Virus record (IMG/VR): IMGVR_UViG_3300009181_000063
Span: 1 to 64,000 of that record
DNA: 64,000 nucleotides
Direction: 5' to 3' (one strand)
Source of the DNA: a virus
Shown: positions 19,136-27,292 of the stretch, one piece after another
Layout: each line of letters begins with the position of its first letter
Position numbering within the stretch: position 1 is the stretch's first letter
Notes under the pieces: model-generated
Database searches by the model: none
Told to the model about the DNA's origin: nothing
The model's input: only the letters and a program-made list of their open reading frames with translations
Translations under genes and position numbers: made by a program

Positions 19136-20595
19136 TATTCTTCTATTGCTTGCTTAATTATGGTCGTGGTGTCCTCTTCGCTGATCCCACCGTTAGGTAT
19201 TTCTTTTAAGATTTGAGCTTTCTCGCCAAATATTTGAGACAAAACTCCAGCGTTTCCTTGGCGCTCTACGGTCATTCTAATGAACTCTCGCGAATCGTCC
19301 AATTCTTTAGTTGTTTTAATTAATTTAAACAAACGATCAATCTCTTGGCTAACATTTGGGTCAGCGTACCCGCCGTTCATTTCTTCAGCAAATCGCATAA
19401 AAGCAACTCTTTGCCCCTGCATTTCGATGATTGCGTTAATTAAACTCTTAAGTTGATCTTTAGTCTTTACTTCAATAGGGAGTTTAAATGCACAAGTATT
19501 TTGAGGTTTAAACGCTGGGCAATTTGATGCAATAAAGCACGTGTCGCACTGACGCAAACTTGTGTCATGTGTACGAATTACTGGAACATCTTTTAGTACG
19601 TCGTTACCTGAATCATCTCGTTCAACAATGGTCTTTATTTCAAATCCAAAGACAGGTAAATTGCCCATTTCTTCTGGATTTCTAGGTTGAAGTTTCCGCA
19701 TCTCTACCCCCAACCTATCCGATACTGCGGGTACGTTTTCCGCATAATCTTCACCAGCTGGATCTTCAAACATATCGGATATGTTGCCCACTTTGGTTAA
19801 CCTCGTCTCTAATTGGTCAAAAGACCAAACTGCTAATTTACAAAGTTCTTCTGAATCATCTCCGACTATCTTGTCAAAGTCTAAACCAGCCTTTTCGTAC
19901 ACGGCCTTGTGACGTGGACGAGCTTGCTCTTTCATGCTCTTTGGGTAGCGTACCAGTCTGGTTCCGTCCCAGACGATGGTTTCTCCACGAGTCATTGGCG
20001 ATAGCCACGAAAGTGTTGCCGCGCTCTCCACGGGCACCTGACGCAGGTTGTCTGGTCGGGCTGTACCCAAGGCGTGGAAGCGGCTTCCTTCTGTCCTTAC
20101 AAGCCTCTGTGTGACTCCTGATAGCCACGTGTGATCTTCTAGGGACTCACCGGGAAGGGCTACATCCAAGTACTTGGCGGTTAGTTCGCCTAACCCCTTT
20201 TGACCGGTTTGAGGGTTCCAGACAGGCAAGAACTTGGCTGGTGGCATTTCCGCCCAGACAGTTTCTCGTTGATCTCGAACAAAGTCAGGGCTTACTTGAA
20301 AGTGGTTAATCTCTGTGAATTGATTAAGGCGTTCAATATTGTTGACTATAAACTCTTCATAATCAGCGGCAAACTCTTCCAGCTCTGTGCGACCAATCTC
20401 TTGGGCTCTTGGTATTCCGGGGTGAACCAGAATGCTCATGCCTTCTGGAAAGTAGTTCTCTAATAAATAAATCTTGGTTTTGGGTAAGCCCCGTTTAACT
20501 AAACGCCAGTAACTTACGCCAACAGACGTGGCTCCAGCTGAGCCTAAAAGGATGCGGTTGCTAGGGACCTCTGCCCCAAGGTAGATAATCTTCAC
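19135..20595 (-). CDS. Large protein of unknown function with C-terminal Cys cluster
   Basis: The 486-residue product begins MKIIYLGAEVPSNRILLGSA and has FHALGTARPDNLRQVPVESA near residue 170, vaguely like the FHGLG region of TIM-barrel tRNA-guanine transglycosylase-type proteins, but no catalytic residues can be assigned. Near residue 350-370 it has CDTCFIASNCPAF and NTCAF, four cysteines that could bind zinc or iron-sulfur. It is likely an actinophage-specific enzyme. It overlaps the upstream HAD-like gene by four bases, so the two are co-translated. Confidence 0.6.
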   Translation of the reverse strand: MKIIYLGAEVPSNRILLGSAGATSVGVSYWRLVKRGLPKTKIYLLENYFPEGMSILVHPGIPRAQEIGRTELEEFAADYEEFIVNNIERLNQFTEINHFQVSPDFVRDQRETVWAEMPPAKFLPVWNPQTGQKGLGELTAKYLDVALPGESLEDHTWLSGVTQRLVRTEGSRFHALGTARPDNLRQVPVESAATLSWLSPMTRGETIVWDGTRLVRYPKSMKEQARPRHKAVYEKAGLDFDKIVGDDSEELCKLAVWSFDQLETRLTKVGNISDMFEDPAGEDYAENVPAVSDRLGVEMRKLQPRNPEEMGNLPVFGFEIKTIVERDDSGNDVLKDVPVIRTHDTSLRQCDTCFIASNCPAFKPQNTCAFKLPIEVKTKDQLKSLINAIIEMQGQRVAFMRFAEEMNGGYADPNVSQEIDRLFKLIKTTKELDDSREFIRMTVERQGNAGVLSQIFGEKAQILKEIPNGGISEEDTTTIIKQAIEE

Positions 20596-21041
20596 TTACG
20601 GGGGTCTTCCAAGTACATATCCGCCTGCTTATTAAGTTCTGCGGTTATGTCTCCCCAGCTTTTTCTTCCTTCAATGCTGTCGGGTCGAAACTTATGATCA
20701 ATATAAACTGGATCAAGGAATAAAAGTACCCTGAAACCGTGTTCTAGTAGTTTGGTAGAAAGTGCGGGATCTGAAGTAATTACATAATCAATAGGACCTT
20801 GAGAACGGCACCACTCTGCTTGTCTAAATGGGTCGTTATCTCCACCGGGAACAACCCCAACAAGGTTGTCTATCTTTCCCATGTTATTTTGCTTAAGCCA
20901 ATGATCCGCTTTTTCTTTGTCTTTAGCAAGGAGGATTACGGCAAGTGTTTTTTGCAGGGTACGGGTGAGTCCTAGCCCTGGTGCAATAGCCACACCTTTA
21001 TCGTTCGACAATACTCCGTCGATATAAATTAAAACTGCCAC
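20592..21041 (-). CDS. HAD-like protein with altered active site
   Basis: The 149-residue product begins VLIYIDGVLSNDKG. This looks like the first HAD motif (DxDGV/T), but the nucleophile position is Tyr6; only Asp8 remains. A second segment, VITSDPALSTKLLEHGFRVL, resembles the Lys/Ser helix region, and LFLDPVY the third motif. Either the reading of the family is wrong or it is a non-catalytic HAD relative. It lies between a nucleotidyltransferase-like gene and the 486-residue protein. Confidence 0.5.
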   Translation of the reverse strand: MAVLIYIDGVLSNDKGVAIAPGLGLTRTLQKTLAVILLAKDKEKADHWLKQNNMGKIDNLVGVVPGGDNDPFRQAEWCRSQGPIDYVITSDPALSTKLLEHGFRVLLFLDPVYIDHKFRPDSIEGRKSWGDITAELNKQADMYLEDPRK

Positions 21042-21066
21042 AAGTCATGCTCCGTATTCCGACTAA

Positions 21067-21999
21067 TTATCTGTTGTATGTAGCAGCCCTGCGAATCAGG
21101 GTTGATACGTTAGGTAACTCTATACCATAGGTAGCGGCGGCAAAATCTCTTGCTGACATATCCGCAATTTCTTTTAGCTTTGCCAAAGCTTGAACAATAC
21201 CGGCCTCTTTGCCTGCTTGCCAACGATAGTTGTTGTAATCCAAGTATCCTGATCCAGACTCACTAAACGCGTATTTACGTCCTTGATGAATATCCTCGAA
21301 CAACGCTGAGGCTTGGTCTACTGCTAATTTTAAAGCACGTTCGGCATTAATTCTCATGGCTGGATTAGTGGATGAGTTAACCGCATTTAGTGCTGTGGCA
21401 TATCGAGCAATAATTTCAGAAGCAGCGCCTTTATCCCGTTCAGCTTTTATTGTCCATTGTGGATCCGTAGGCGCTTCTTCAATAGTTGGTTCAACAACCC
21501 AATCATTATTAACAAGTGAGTATGCTGCGTAGGGTTTAATTTTTTTAATGTCCGACTGTACATTTACATAAAAAGTAAGTTCAAATGTTTCTAAAAAGTT
21601 TTCTGTGAGTGGCCATAGATTTTCCCTAAAGCCTTCATTAATCATGCTTGCAATTTCTTGGTTGTTAAGACCTGTGTACTTAACGTTTGCTTGACGAAAA
21701 GATAAATAGTCAATACCGACTAAACAGTCTAAGTCACCGGGGTATCTTTTAGCCGCCCACTGGTGCGATACTCCAGAGCCAGCCAACCAAGCAGATGTCC
21801 AGTCTTGTGGGGTTTGGTACAGAGTTGATAAATAATTGTACAAAACGGTTAATACACCGTTGCGTACTGATGAAATAAGTTTTCCATTTACGAACAGGCG
21901 TGGATCAAGCCCAACCTGTGGTTTGCTAAAATAAGATGTTGAGGACGGCTCAATGTTTACGGGTACTGCCTTCGCAGCCAACGCCTCGTAAAAATCCAT
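21067..21999 (-). CDS. Nucleotidyltransferase-like protein (pol-beta fold)
   Basis: The 310-residue product has GSGVSHQWAAKRYPGDLDCL at about residues 74-93. That matches the pol-beta nucleotidyltransferase signature hG[GS]...Dh[DE]h with the metal-binding DLD. The rest is helical. The substrate is unknown; phage relatives may modify RNA ends or small molecules. It is followed by the HAD-like gene, an arrangement seen with RNA repair or modification enzymes, but that link is inference. Confidence 0.7.
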   Translation of the reverse strand: MDFYEALAAKAVPVNIEPSSTSYFSKPQVGLDPRLFVNGKLISSVRNGVLTVLYNYLSTLYQTPQDWTSAWLAGSGVSHQWAAKRYPGDLDCLVGIDYLSFRQANVKYTGLNNQEIASMINEGFRENLWPLTENFLETFELTFYVNVQSDIKKIKPYAAYSLVNNDWVVEPTIEEAPTDPQWTIKAERDKGAASEIIARYATALNAVNSSTNPAMRINAERALKLAVDQASALFEDIHQGRKYAFSESGSGYLDYNNYRWQAGKEAGIVQALAKLKEIADMSARDFAAATYGIELPNVSTLIRRAATYNR

Positions 22000-22013
22000 A
22001 TGCTTATTCTATG

Positions 22014-22580
22014 CTATTCGTACTGGATATGGGTGTGTATCTTCCCGCCAGAATAAATATCATGTTTGCAAGCAATCTCTACAGCCCTATGTACTAGTTT
22101 TTCCACAGCTTCTGGGGTCTTACATTTTTTGTAATCTAAAGCCTCTAAAGCACCTAAAGCAACATCTCCACCACTACCTGCGTAGTAAACCTTGCGCTCT
22201 TCTCGATCCCAAGAATAGTCATTAAAGATTGGGTATATAACTCCACGAACAGAAATCAAAAGGTTGGAGTCATGCCAAGCTGCATCGCCATCTTCTTTAC
22301 CTTCAAAGCCAGCATCTTGAAAAGCTTTACGCATTGAAGGGATAAACCTTTTAGTCATAAACACGTCAAGGTCTTCGCTTGCGCGGGGCTTTGGGGGTTT
22401 CCAACCAAACTGTGTAATGTTTCCGCCACGTGAAGCGCCAGAAACGGCAATAAGAACTCCGTTATTGTTAACAATTTTTGGAGTGGCAAGTTCCATAAAA
22501 CGACCATCTTCATCAGAAGCACGACTGTCACACCCTACGACGGACCAACCATCACCTTGAATGGCTACAAGCGTGGTCAT
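22014..22580 (-). CDS. Proteasome beta / HslV-like Ntn hydrolase
   Basis: The 188-residue product begins MTTLVAIQGDGWSVVGCDSR. After removal of Met, Thr1 would be the N-terminal nucleophile, with the D17 equivalent in GCDSRAS and the Lys33 equivalent in TPKIV. YAGSGGDVALGALEAL matches the HslV/proteasome GSGG-x-ALGAA-x-AL signature. It probably forms a self-compartmentalised protease ring or a regulatory mimic in a host that has its own 20S proteasome. No ATPase partner is adjacent. A GGGGAT ribosome site precedes the start. Confidence 0.8.
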   Translation of the reverse strand: MTTLVAIQGDGWSVVGCDSRASDEDGRFMELATPKIVNNNGVLIAVSGASRGGNITQFGWKPPKPRASEDLDVFMTKRFIPSMRKAFQDAGFEGKEDGDAAWHDSNLLISVRGVIYPIFNDYSWDREERKVYYAGSGGDVALGALEALDYKKCKTPEAVEKLVHRAVEIACKHDIYSGGKIHTHIQYE

Positions 22581-22598
22581 TGAATCCCCTTTGTGTAG

Positions 22599-22910
22599 TT
22601 ACAGAATGTCGCGGTTGGATAAAGCCTGCCGCACACCGTCGGTTGCCCGCTGGGTATCCGTCTGGTTTTGAGATGAAATTCTTGCGGCTGTGTAGCGTGC
22701 AATGTCATCTTCTGACAAAAACTCGTGAATTTCACGTGTTCCAGTTTTTACGTCTAATCGGGAGGCTGGGCGTTCAATAGTAAAAATTGATGATACGTCA
22801 ACGGTAGCTTTCCAACTTCCGTCTTTCTGTTTTATAACAATAAATGCTGTTTCGGCATCTGCTGGGACGTCAACTTCTTCTGTTGTGTCTGGGGTTACTT
22901 CATCTGTCAT
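22599..22910 (-). CDS. Hypothetical protein
   Basis: The 103-residue product has an acidic disordered N-terminus (MTDEVTPDTTEEVDVPADAE) and a strand-rich middle (AFIVIKQKDGSWKATVDVSS). It overlaps the upstream gene by four bases. No family assigned. Confidence 0.6.
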   Translation of the reverse strand: MTDEVTPDTTEEVDVPADAETAFIVIKQKDGSWKATVDVSSIFTIERPASRLDVKTGTREIHEFLSEDDIARYTAARISSQNQTDTQRATDGVRQALSNRDIL

Positions 22911-23449
22911 TTGTATAGTCCTCTTTCTTTGTTGCTCTTCATCATGTTGAAGCTTTTAACTGGGCAAAAATCGCAAAGATAAAACGAAGGTAGTTTTTCA
23001 TCAGATAAACCCGCTTCGCGTCTTTCACGTTTCATAACGTCAATCTTAATAAGTTTTGATCCTGATTTGTAATCGGGGCATTGTCCTTCTGGGCGCAAAT
23101 GAACCTGAAAACATTTCATTGCATCTGCTGAGTAAGTGTCTTTGGCCGCATAAATCTCTTGACCAAGCCCTCCGCCACCAAGACCGTCTAGAACCTGAGC
23201 ATGGATCTGTTTACGACCTGTGTCGCTATTCCATACCGCAAAGTCAACGTCAAATAAAACACCCAAGTGTGGCTGTGGGCGTTGGTGCTTTTCTAAAGCA
23301 ATGGCAAGATAAGGGTTATCTTGTTGGTGTTTAATTGGATATCGCTCATCCACTGGGACTTCTTCCATTGTAAGGCAGTCTTTGCATGCCAAAACAAGGA
23401 TGCGATGTTCATCCTTTTTATTTGCTAGGGTCGAAAGGTCAATTACCAT
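22907..23449 (-). CDS. Hypothetical zinc-binding protein
   Basis: The 180-residue product has CKDC near residue 25, a Gly-rich loop (LDGLGGGGLGQEIYAAKDTY) and CDFCPVKSF near the end. Two CxxC pairs may chelate one zinc. It resembles conserved actinophage proteins of unknown role. It heads a minus-strand pair with the gene at 22599. Confidence 0.6.
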   Translation of the reverse strand: MVIDLSTLANKKDEHRILVLACKDCLTMEEVPVDERYPIKHQQDNPYLAIALEKHQRPQPHLGVLFDVDFAVWNSDTGRKQIHAQVLDGLGGGGLGQEIYAAKDTYSADAMKCFQVHLRPEGQCPDYKSGSKLIKIDVMKRERREAGLSDEKLPSFYLCDFCPVKSFNMMKSNKERGLYK

Positions 23450-23463
23450 GACCCGATACTACA

Positions 23464-23904
23464 CTATCCGCGAGGGCGAGCTACATTCTTGTCTAGTGAC
23501 TTACCGCAGTCTCCACGACCGCAGGTATCGCTTCCGCTTGGGGCGGTCTTGATGCAACCAGAGCCTGTGCAAGGAGCCTCTATGTCACGAGGTACTCCAC
23601 GGGACGAAGACTTAACGGCGTGGAAAGCGGCGCGGGACGCCTCTAACTTTGCACGGTTAGGCTTTAGCTTAGTTCCTTCTGCAATAAAGTCAGCTGAATG
23701 TTGTGCCATAGCACGATGGTTTGAATCTTCTGCGTCAGATCCTGGGACCTTCATGTCTAAAACTTGCTTGCGACCACCCGGTACCTGCTTTTTAACTAAA
23801 TCATCTGTCTCGTTCTGGATGACACGATTTTTGTTAGCACGGCTTGCACGTGCGGCAATATCTCTATCCGCTGCTGAGTCTGCTGAGTCTCTTTCGTCTG
23901 ACAT
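23464..23904 (-). CDS. Hypothetical charged protein with terminal Cys-rich segment
   Basis: The 146-residue product is disordered-looking, Asp/Ser/Ala/Arg rich, and ends with CTGSGCIKTAPSGSDTCGRG and DCGKS: four cysteines in 24 residues. It belongs to the second small-gene cluster. The function is unknown. Confidence 0.6.
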   Translation of the reverse strand: MSDERDSADSAADRDIAARASRANKNRVIQNETDDLVKKQVPGGRKQVLDMKVPGSDAEDSNHRAMAQHSADFIAEGTKLKPNRAKLEASRAAFHAVKSSSRGVPRDIEAPCTGSGCIKTAPSGSDTCGRGDCGKSLDKNVARPRG

Positions 23905-24248
23905 TATTTAGCCTTTCCGCTGTCAATTTTAATAACTTCTTTTTCTTTTTTAAGTGGGCTCCAGCTAGTTTTTTCTCTAAACTCACGAACGCTTGCGCCG
24001 TATTTTGCCGCTTCACCAGATGCACGCATATTTGTTAGATCAGTACTTGCTTGATTATAGTCTGCTTGAGACATGGCTTGAAAAGCTCCGTTACGAGGTT
24101 CAATAACTTTAACGCTTGGGGAAACTTTAGTTCTTTTGTGGCCTGCTAGAGCAGCGCTTGAAAAATCATCAACAGTTTCTGGCAAATCAATACCGCGAGC
24201 TTTAAATCCACTTAAACTTTTAGGAAACTGGGATGCGGTCGGTTCCAT
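23904..24248 (-). CDS. Small protein with MxPxxxQF N-terminus
   Basis: The 114-residue product starts MEPTASQF, again the shared octapeptide, followed by a basic Ser/Ala-rich body ending KKEKEVIKIDSGKAK. ATG 24248 was preferred to an in-frame ATG five codons earlier because that one falls inside the previous gene's stop and would displace the octapeptide. Confidence 0.65.
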   Translation of the reverse strand: MEPTASQFPKSLSGFKARGIDLPETVDDFSSAALAGHKRTKVSPSVKVIEPRNGAFQAMSQADYNQASTDLTNMRASGEAAKYGASVREFREKTSWSPLKKEKEVIKIDSGKAK

Positions 24249-24249
24249 G

Positions 24250-24405
24250 TTATTTGTCTCCATATTCAGACTTGATATTAATTTTTAGTTCAGGCTTTGG
24301 CTTTGAGTCTTTAGATATAACTCGTACACCACTAATAGGCTCGGCGATTGGACCGCCTCCGCCTAACTTACCTGCACCTAAAAACTGACCGCGCTTTGGA
24401 ATCAT
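24250..24405 (-). CDS. Small protein with MxPxxxQF N-terminus
   Basis: The 51-residue product starts MIPKRGQF, followed by a Gly-rich turn (LGAGKLGGGGPI) and a basic strand-like end (KPKPELKINIKSEYG). Its stop is one base before the next ATG. It and its neighbour carry the octapeptide side by side. Confidence 0.6.
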   Translation of the reverse strand: MIPKRGQFLGAGKLGGGGPIAEPISGVRVISKDSKPKPELKINIKSEYGDK

Positions 24406-24407
24406 AA

Positions 24408-24614
24408 TTAGCCCAGTGGGTTAACTTTGTTTGATTCTTCTGAGTTAATGAAGCCATAGTTCATGTATGGGTGAAGTCCAGCACGGTTCTGTACGACAGT
24501 CTGGTCGCCCATTCCCGGTGCTACTTCAGTGTTTGGACGGCGCTTGCGGTACTTGCCATCTGTTGCACCCTCGATGAGTGATGCGTTTTCTGAACGTGCT
24601 TTGCGTACTGTCAT
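24408..24614 (-). CDS. Small basic hypothetical protein
   Basis: The 68-residue product (MTVRKARSENASLIEGATDG...) has KYRKRRPNTEVAPGMGDQTV and LHPYMNYGFINSEES. Probably disordered, unknown function, coupled to both neighbours. Confidence 0.55.
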   Translation of the reverse strand: MTVRKARSENASLIEGATDGKYRKRRPNTEVAPGMGDQTVVQNRAGLHPYMNYGFINSEESNKVNPLG

Positions 24615-24847
24615 GCCATTCGGCCTTTCACTAGGTTTGCCTTCTTACGTCGTGTGCAGTTTGGGCACATTCCGTTTTGTGAGTGTAAGTTCTCTACGGG
24701 GTTCATAGATAAACCACATTCAATACAAGGTTTACTACCATTGTAGTAAGTCTTTTTTAAATCGCGCTGAGTCTCAAGACTTACGTCGTAAGAACCAGAC
24801 ATTCCTTCGCCTGTTGAGTCTGTTAATAAACCTGAATCTTTAGGCAT
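24611..24847 (-). CDS. Zinc-ribbon protein
   Basis: The 78-residue product has CIECGLSMNPVENLHSQNGM and CPNC, a C-x2-C...C-x2-C zinc ribbon at residues 41-64, then a basic tail (RRKKANLVKGRMA). A nucleic-acid or protein adaptor role is likely for this fold. Confidence 0.65.
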   Translation of the reverse strand: MPKDSGLLTDSTGEGMSGSYDVSLETQRDLKKTYYNGSKPCIECGLSMNPVENLHSQNGMCPNCTRRKKANLVKGRMA

Positions 24848-25026
24848 TAGTTACCGACTTTTCCTTCATCGTCTACGTTATACCCAGTGTCTCTAGCTTG
24901 CGCTTTAGCGTGTTCTGGGCTTTTAGACATAAAAGTGTGTGAACCAGACCATCCTCCGTCTTTTGAAGACATTTGGAATGTTACAGGAACCTGACCTTTT
25001 TTAAAGTCTGTGTTATTACGTGGCAT
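24847..25026 (-). CDS. Small hypothetical protein
   Basis: The 59-residue product (MPRNNTDFKKGQVPVTFQMS...) reads as a small strand pair plus helix: VTFQMSSKDGGWSGSHTFMS, KSPEHAKAQARDTGY. Start and stop overlap neighbours in TAATG fashion. Confidence 0.6.
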   Translation of the reverse strand: MPRNNTDFKKGQVPVTFQMSSKDGGWSGSHTFMSKSPEHAKAQARDTGYNVDDEGKVGN

Positions 25027-25361
25027 TAAACTTGTCCTAACGTGTTTCTGCTGGTCGATTCAGTTGTAGTAGCCTCACCAGAAAAGTCTTTTCTAGTGGC
25101 GGTTCTAGTACTGAGTTCAATAATATCCTCAATTGCGTATTCTTCCTTGGTGTATCCGTACTTATCTGGAAACATCTCAATTTGAGGTAAGTTCGGGCGT
25201 ACGTAAAGTTGGAGTTCCGCTTTGGACATGGTGATTGAAGAAGCGGCTTGATGGATTAAGCGCTCTCTATTGCTAGAAAACGGGCCCATGTAATCGGCTG
25301 GGGGTGCTTCATCTCCCCAAGGTTTACGGCTGTATACGCCGTCAGCAATCCTGCCGGTCAT
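25026..25361 (-). CDS. Hypothetical protein
   Basis: The 111-residue product (MTGRIADGVYSRKPWGDEAP...) has LIHQAASSITMSKAELQLYV and a YGYTKEEYAIEDIIELSTRT helix. No family recognised. It shares one base with the SH3-like paralogue. Confidence 0.6.
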   Translation of the reverse strand: MTGRIADGVYSRKPWGDEAPPADYMGPFSSNRERLIHQAASSITMSKAELQLYVRPNLPQIEMFPDKYGYTKEEYAIEDIIELSTRTATRKDFSGEATTTESTSRNTLGQV

Positions 25362-25564
25362 CAGTTACCTCCGTCAGGGATGTGAGTAGTCCAGCGTTCA
25401 TTTCCATCGTTCATACGTAATCTAACTCTACTTGTTCCTGTTTTATTTGGAACAATTTCTTGAATTCTTCCGCTAACCCCAGAACTATGTGTAGTGTACC
25501 AATCCCCTTCTTTAGGGGGAACATAACGGCGTTTAGGATCGCCAGACTTGTCTGGTGCGCTCAT
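25361..25564 (-). CDS. Small SH3/KOW-like protein, paralogue of the gene at 9058-9240
   Basis: The 67-residue product has a basic N-terminal arm (DPKRRYVPPKEG), then GDWYTTHSSGVSGRIQEIVP, NKTGTSRVRLR and ERWTTHIP. These align along nearly the whole length with the early-region protein. A small beta barrel is likely. Confidence 0.65.
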   Translation of the reverse strand: MSAPDKSGDPKRRYVPPKEGDWYTTHSSGVSGRIQEIVPNKTGTSRVRLRMNDGNERWTTHIPDGGN

Positions 25565-25565
25565 T

Positions 25566-26105
25566 TTATTTCCAAACTGGTCTCATTCGTGCCCATTGAT
25601 CGGCACGCTTTTGGTTAATCTGACCGGGTGAATCGCTTTTTACTGTTGGACCAGCCTTACCATCGTTAGGAAGGTGTGGAGCTGGAACAAGGGTTACTTG
25701 ATCGGAATTCTTTTTAGTTTGAATAGTATTTCCAACTTGAACCCCACGCATTTGTCGTTTAATACCGCGATCTGGTTCAAAACCTTCTGGGTAATAATAA
25801 TCGCTTGGGTCAATTCGCTCACCACGGTGAACACCACGTTGATACGAACGTTGACCAACACGGTTTTTAATACTGTCAAGAACTGTGTCTGAGGTTGAGC
25901 TTGAACGACCGCGATCATCGCGACGTGAACGAATAGTTCCTAGGTAACCGTCTGGATATTCTGCAGATGGTTGGCGACCAACACCCATACGTGACGTATC
26001 GAGTTCTGAGCGTGCAACAGGTACGCCACCACCACCGTAAGTGGTGTTAGTTCCGTACATGCCACCAGCGCCCAAGTTCTGAACGTTTTGATGAAGATTA
26101 GGCAT
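25566..26105 (-). CDS. Hypothetical Gly/Arg-rich protein
   Basis: The 179-residue product is Gly/Arg/Asp rich and likely extended. The N-terminus has NLGAGGMYGTNTTYGGGGVP; the middle has SRRDDRGRSSSTSDTVLDSI and YYYPEGFEPDRGI. A structural or virion-associated protein is possible. No recognised domain. Confidence 0.55.
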   Translation of the reverse strand: MPNLHQNVQNLGAGGMYGTNTTYGGGGVPVARSELDTSRMGVGRQPSAEYPDGYLGTIRSRRDDRGRSSSTSDTVLDSIKNRVGQRSYQRGVHRGERIDPSDYYYPEGFEPDRGIKRQMRGVQVGNTIQTKKNSDQVTLVPAPHLPNDGKAGPTVKSDSPGQINQKRADQWARMRPVWK

Positions 26106-26119
26106 GTCTAAAGTATAGG

Positions 26120-27292
26120 CTAGCGAAACCCGCCAAGTACTACTAACTCACGTCGTGGATCAAAACCTTCTCCTACAACTAATGAAGTAATTCCGGGGTG
26201 GGATTCAAGACCAGATTTGTCTCTAAACCAAGCTGAACCGTTATCCATTGCTGGGTTCTGAATAAATAATCTCATTCCTACGCTCTTCACATCGTAGTGG
26301 TGAAGGTGTCCAACGTTAAGGATGTCAGCGTTTGCCACGGAACAACGTCCCATGACTTGACCTGACCACCACTTAACCATGTCTCTTGCTTGGTGACCGT
26401 GAGCCATGCCGTACAAAATACCGCTCAAGTTAACAGCAAGCGTGCTGTCATCTTTGGCTGGGTAACGGAACTCCACTCGATCCTTCAAGAATTCATTCTC
26501 TAAACAGGCGTCTTCAACGGCACGAACAATCTCAATCTGCCATGAGTCTTCTGGGCGTGATACTAAGAAGCGTTGAACTTCGTCATGATTTCCGGGGACA
26601 ACTGGAACAATAATCTTTGTGGCAAATGGGGCCATGGCTTTAATCTGCGCCATAAGAATTCTTCGGCCAACCTGCACTTGTTGCGCAACACCAATGTCGT
26701 GGCGCCCCATTACTTTACCTTTTTGGCTTGTCATACCTTCAATGCAATCTCCAAGTTGTGGAAGTGCAATCTGACTAATTTTGTATTTAGTTTGTAAGAA
26801 CTTGTGATGCTCTACAGCTTCGGTAAATGATCTAAGAACTCTTTCAACAATTGCTGGTGTATCGTCCTTGCCGTATTGAGTGTCTCCAAGGCTATAAACA
26901 GCCGTTAGGTCGCCTTCAAAATCTATTGAACTTTCTGGGCGCCAACTACTTATGGATTCAATTAATTTTTCTGCGTCGTAATCGTTAACTAAACTACCAA
27001 CTACTGGGACTACATTAACTCTAAAAGATTCTAACCACTCTCCGTCGTAGCGTTGCCAGCGGGAACGTCGATGTGAAATCACTGCCCACTCTGCGGGATC
27101 TAAATTTGCTTCTCGCAAAATTTCTTCGGCACCGGGAGTATTGCCATCTGGTCGTGGAGTTGAAACTACAAACCCGCCATCGGTACCTATCTCAGAACGC
27201 GGCCGCCATGCGTCTGGTATGTCTTTTGTTATGTTGTCTGATCCTTCGATTCCTGCTTTTACAAACTCGTTAAACTCATCCTTTAGAGCCAC
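26120..27292 (-). CDS. Calcineurin-type metallophosphoesterase
   Basis: The 390-residue product has the expected metal motifs: SLGDTQYG, LGDCIEG, VPGNHDE, GMAHGHQA and VGHLHHY. They place it among calcineurin-like phosphoesterases close to SbcD/Mre11-type nucleases. A DNA nuclease or end-processing role beside the recombination genes is likely but unproven. The C-terminus (DPRRELVVLGGF) is family-like. It overlaps the upstream HTH-like gene by 17 bases. Confidence 0.85.
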   Translation of the reverse strand: MALKDEFNEFVKAGIEGSDNITKDIPDAWRPRSEIGTDGGFVVSTPRPDGNTPGAEEILREANLDPAEWAVISHRRSRWQRYDGEWLESFRVNVVPVVGSLVNDYDAEKLIESISSWRPESSIDFEGDLTAVYSLGDTQYGKDDTPAIVERVLRSFTEAVEHHKFLQTKYKISQIALPQLGDCIEGMTSQKGKVMGRHDIGVAQQVQVGRRILMAQIKAMAPFATKIIVPVVPGNHDEVQRFLVSRPEDSWQIEIVRAVEDACLENEFLKDRVEFRYPAKDDSTLAVNLSGILYGMAHGHQARDMVKWWSGQVMGRCSVANADILNVGHLHHYDVKSVGMRLFIQNPAMDNGSAWFRDKSGLESHPGITSLVVGEGFDPRRELVVLGGFR

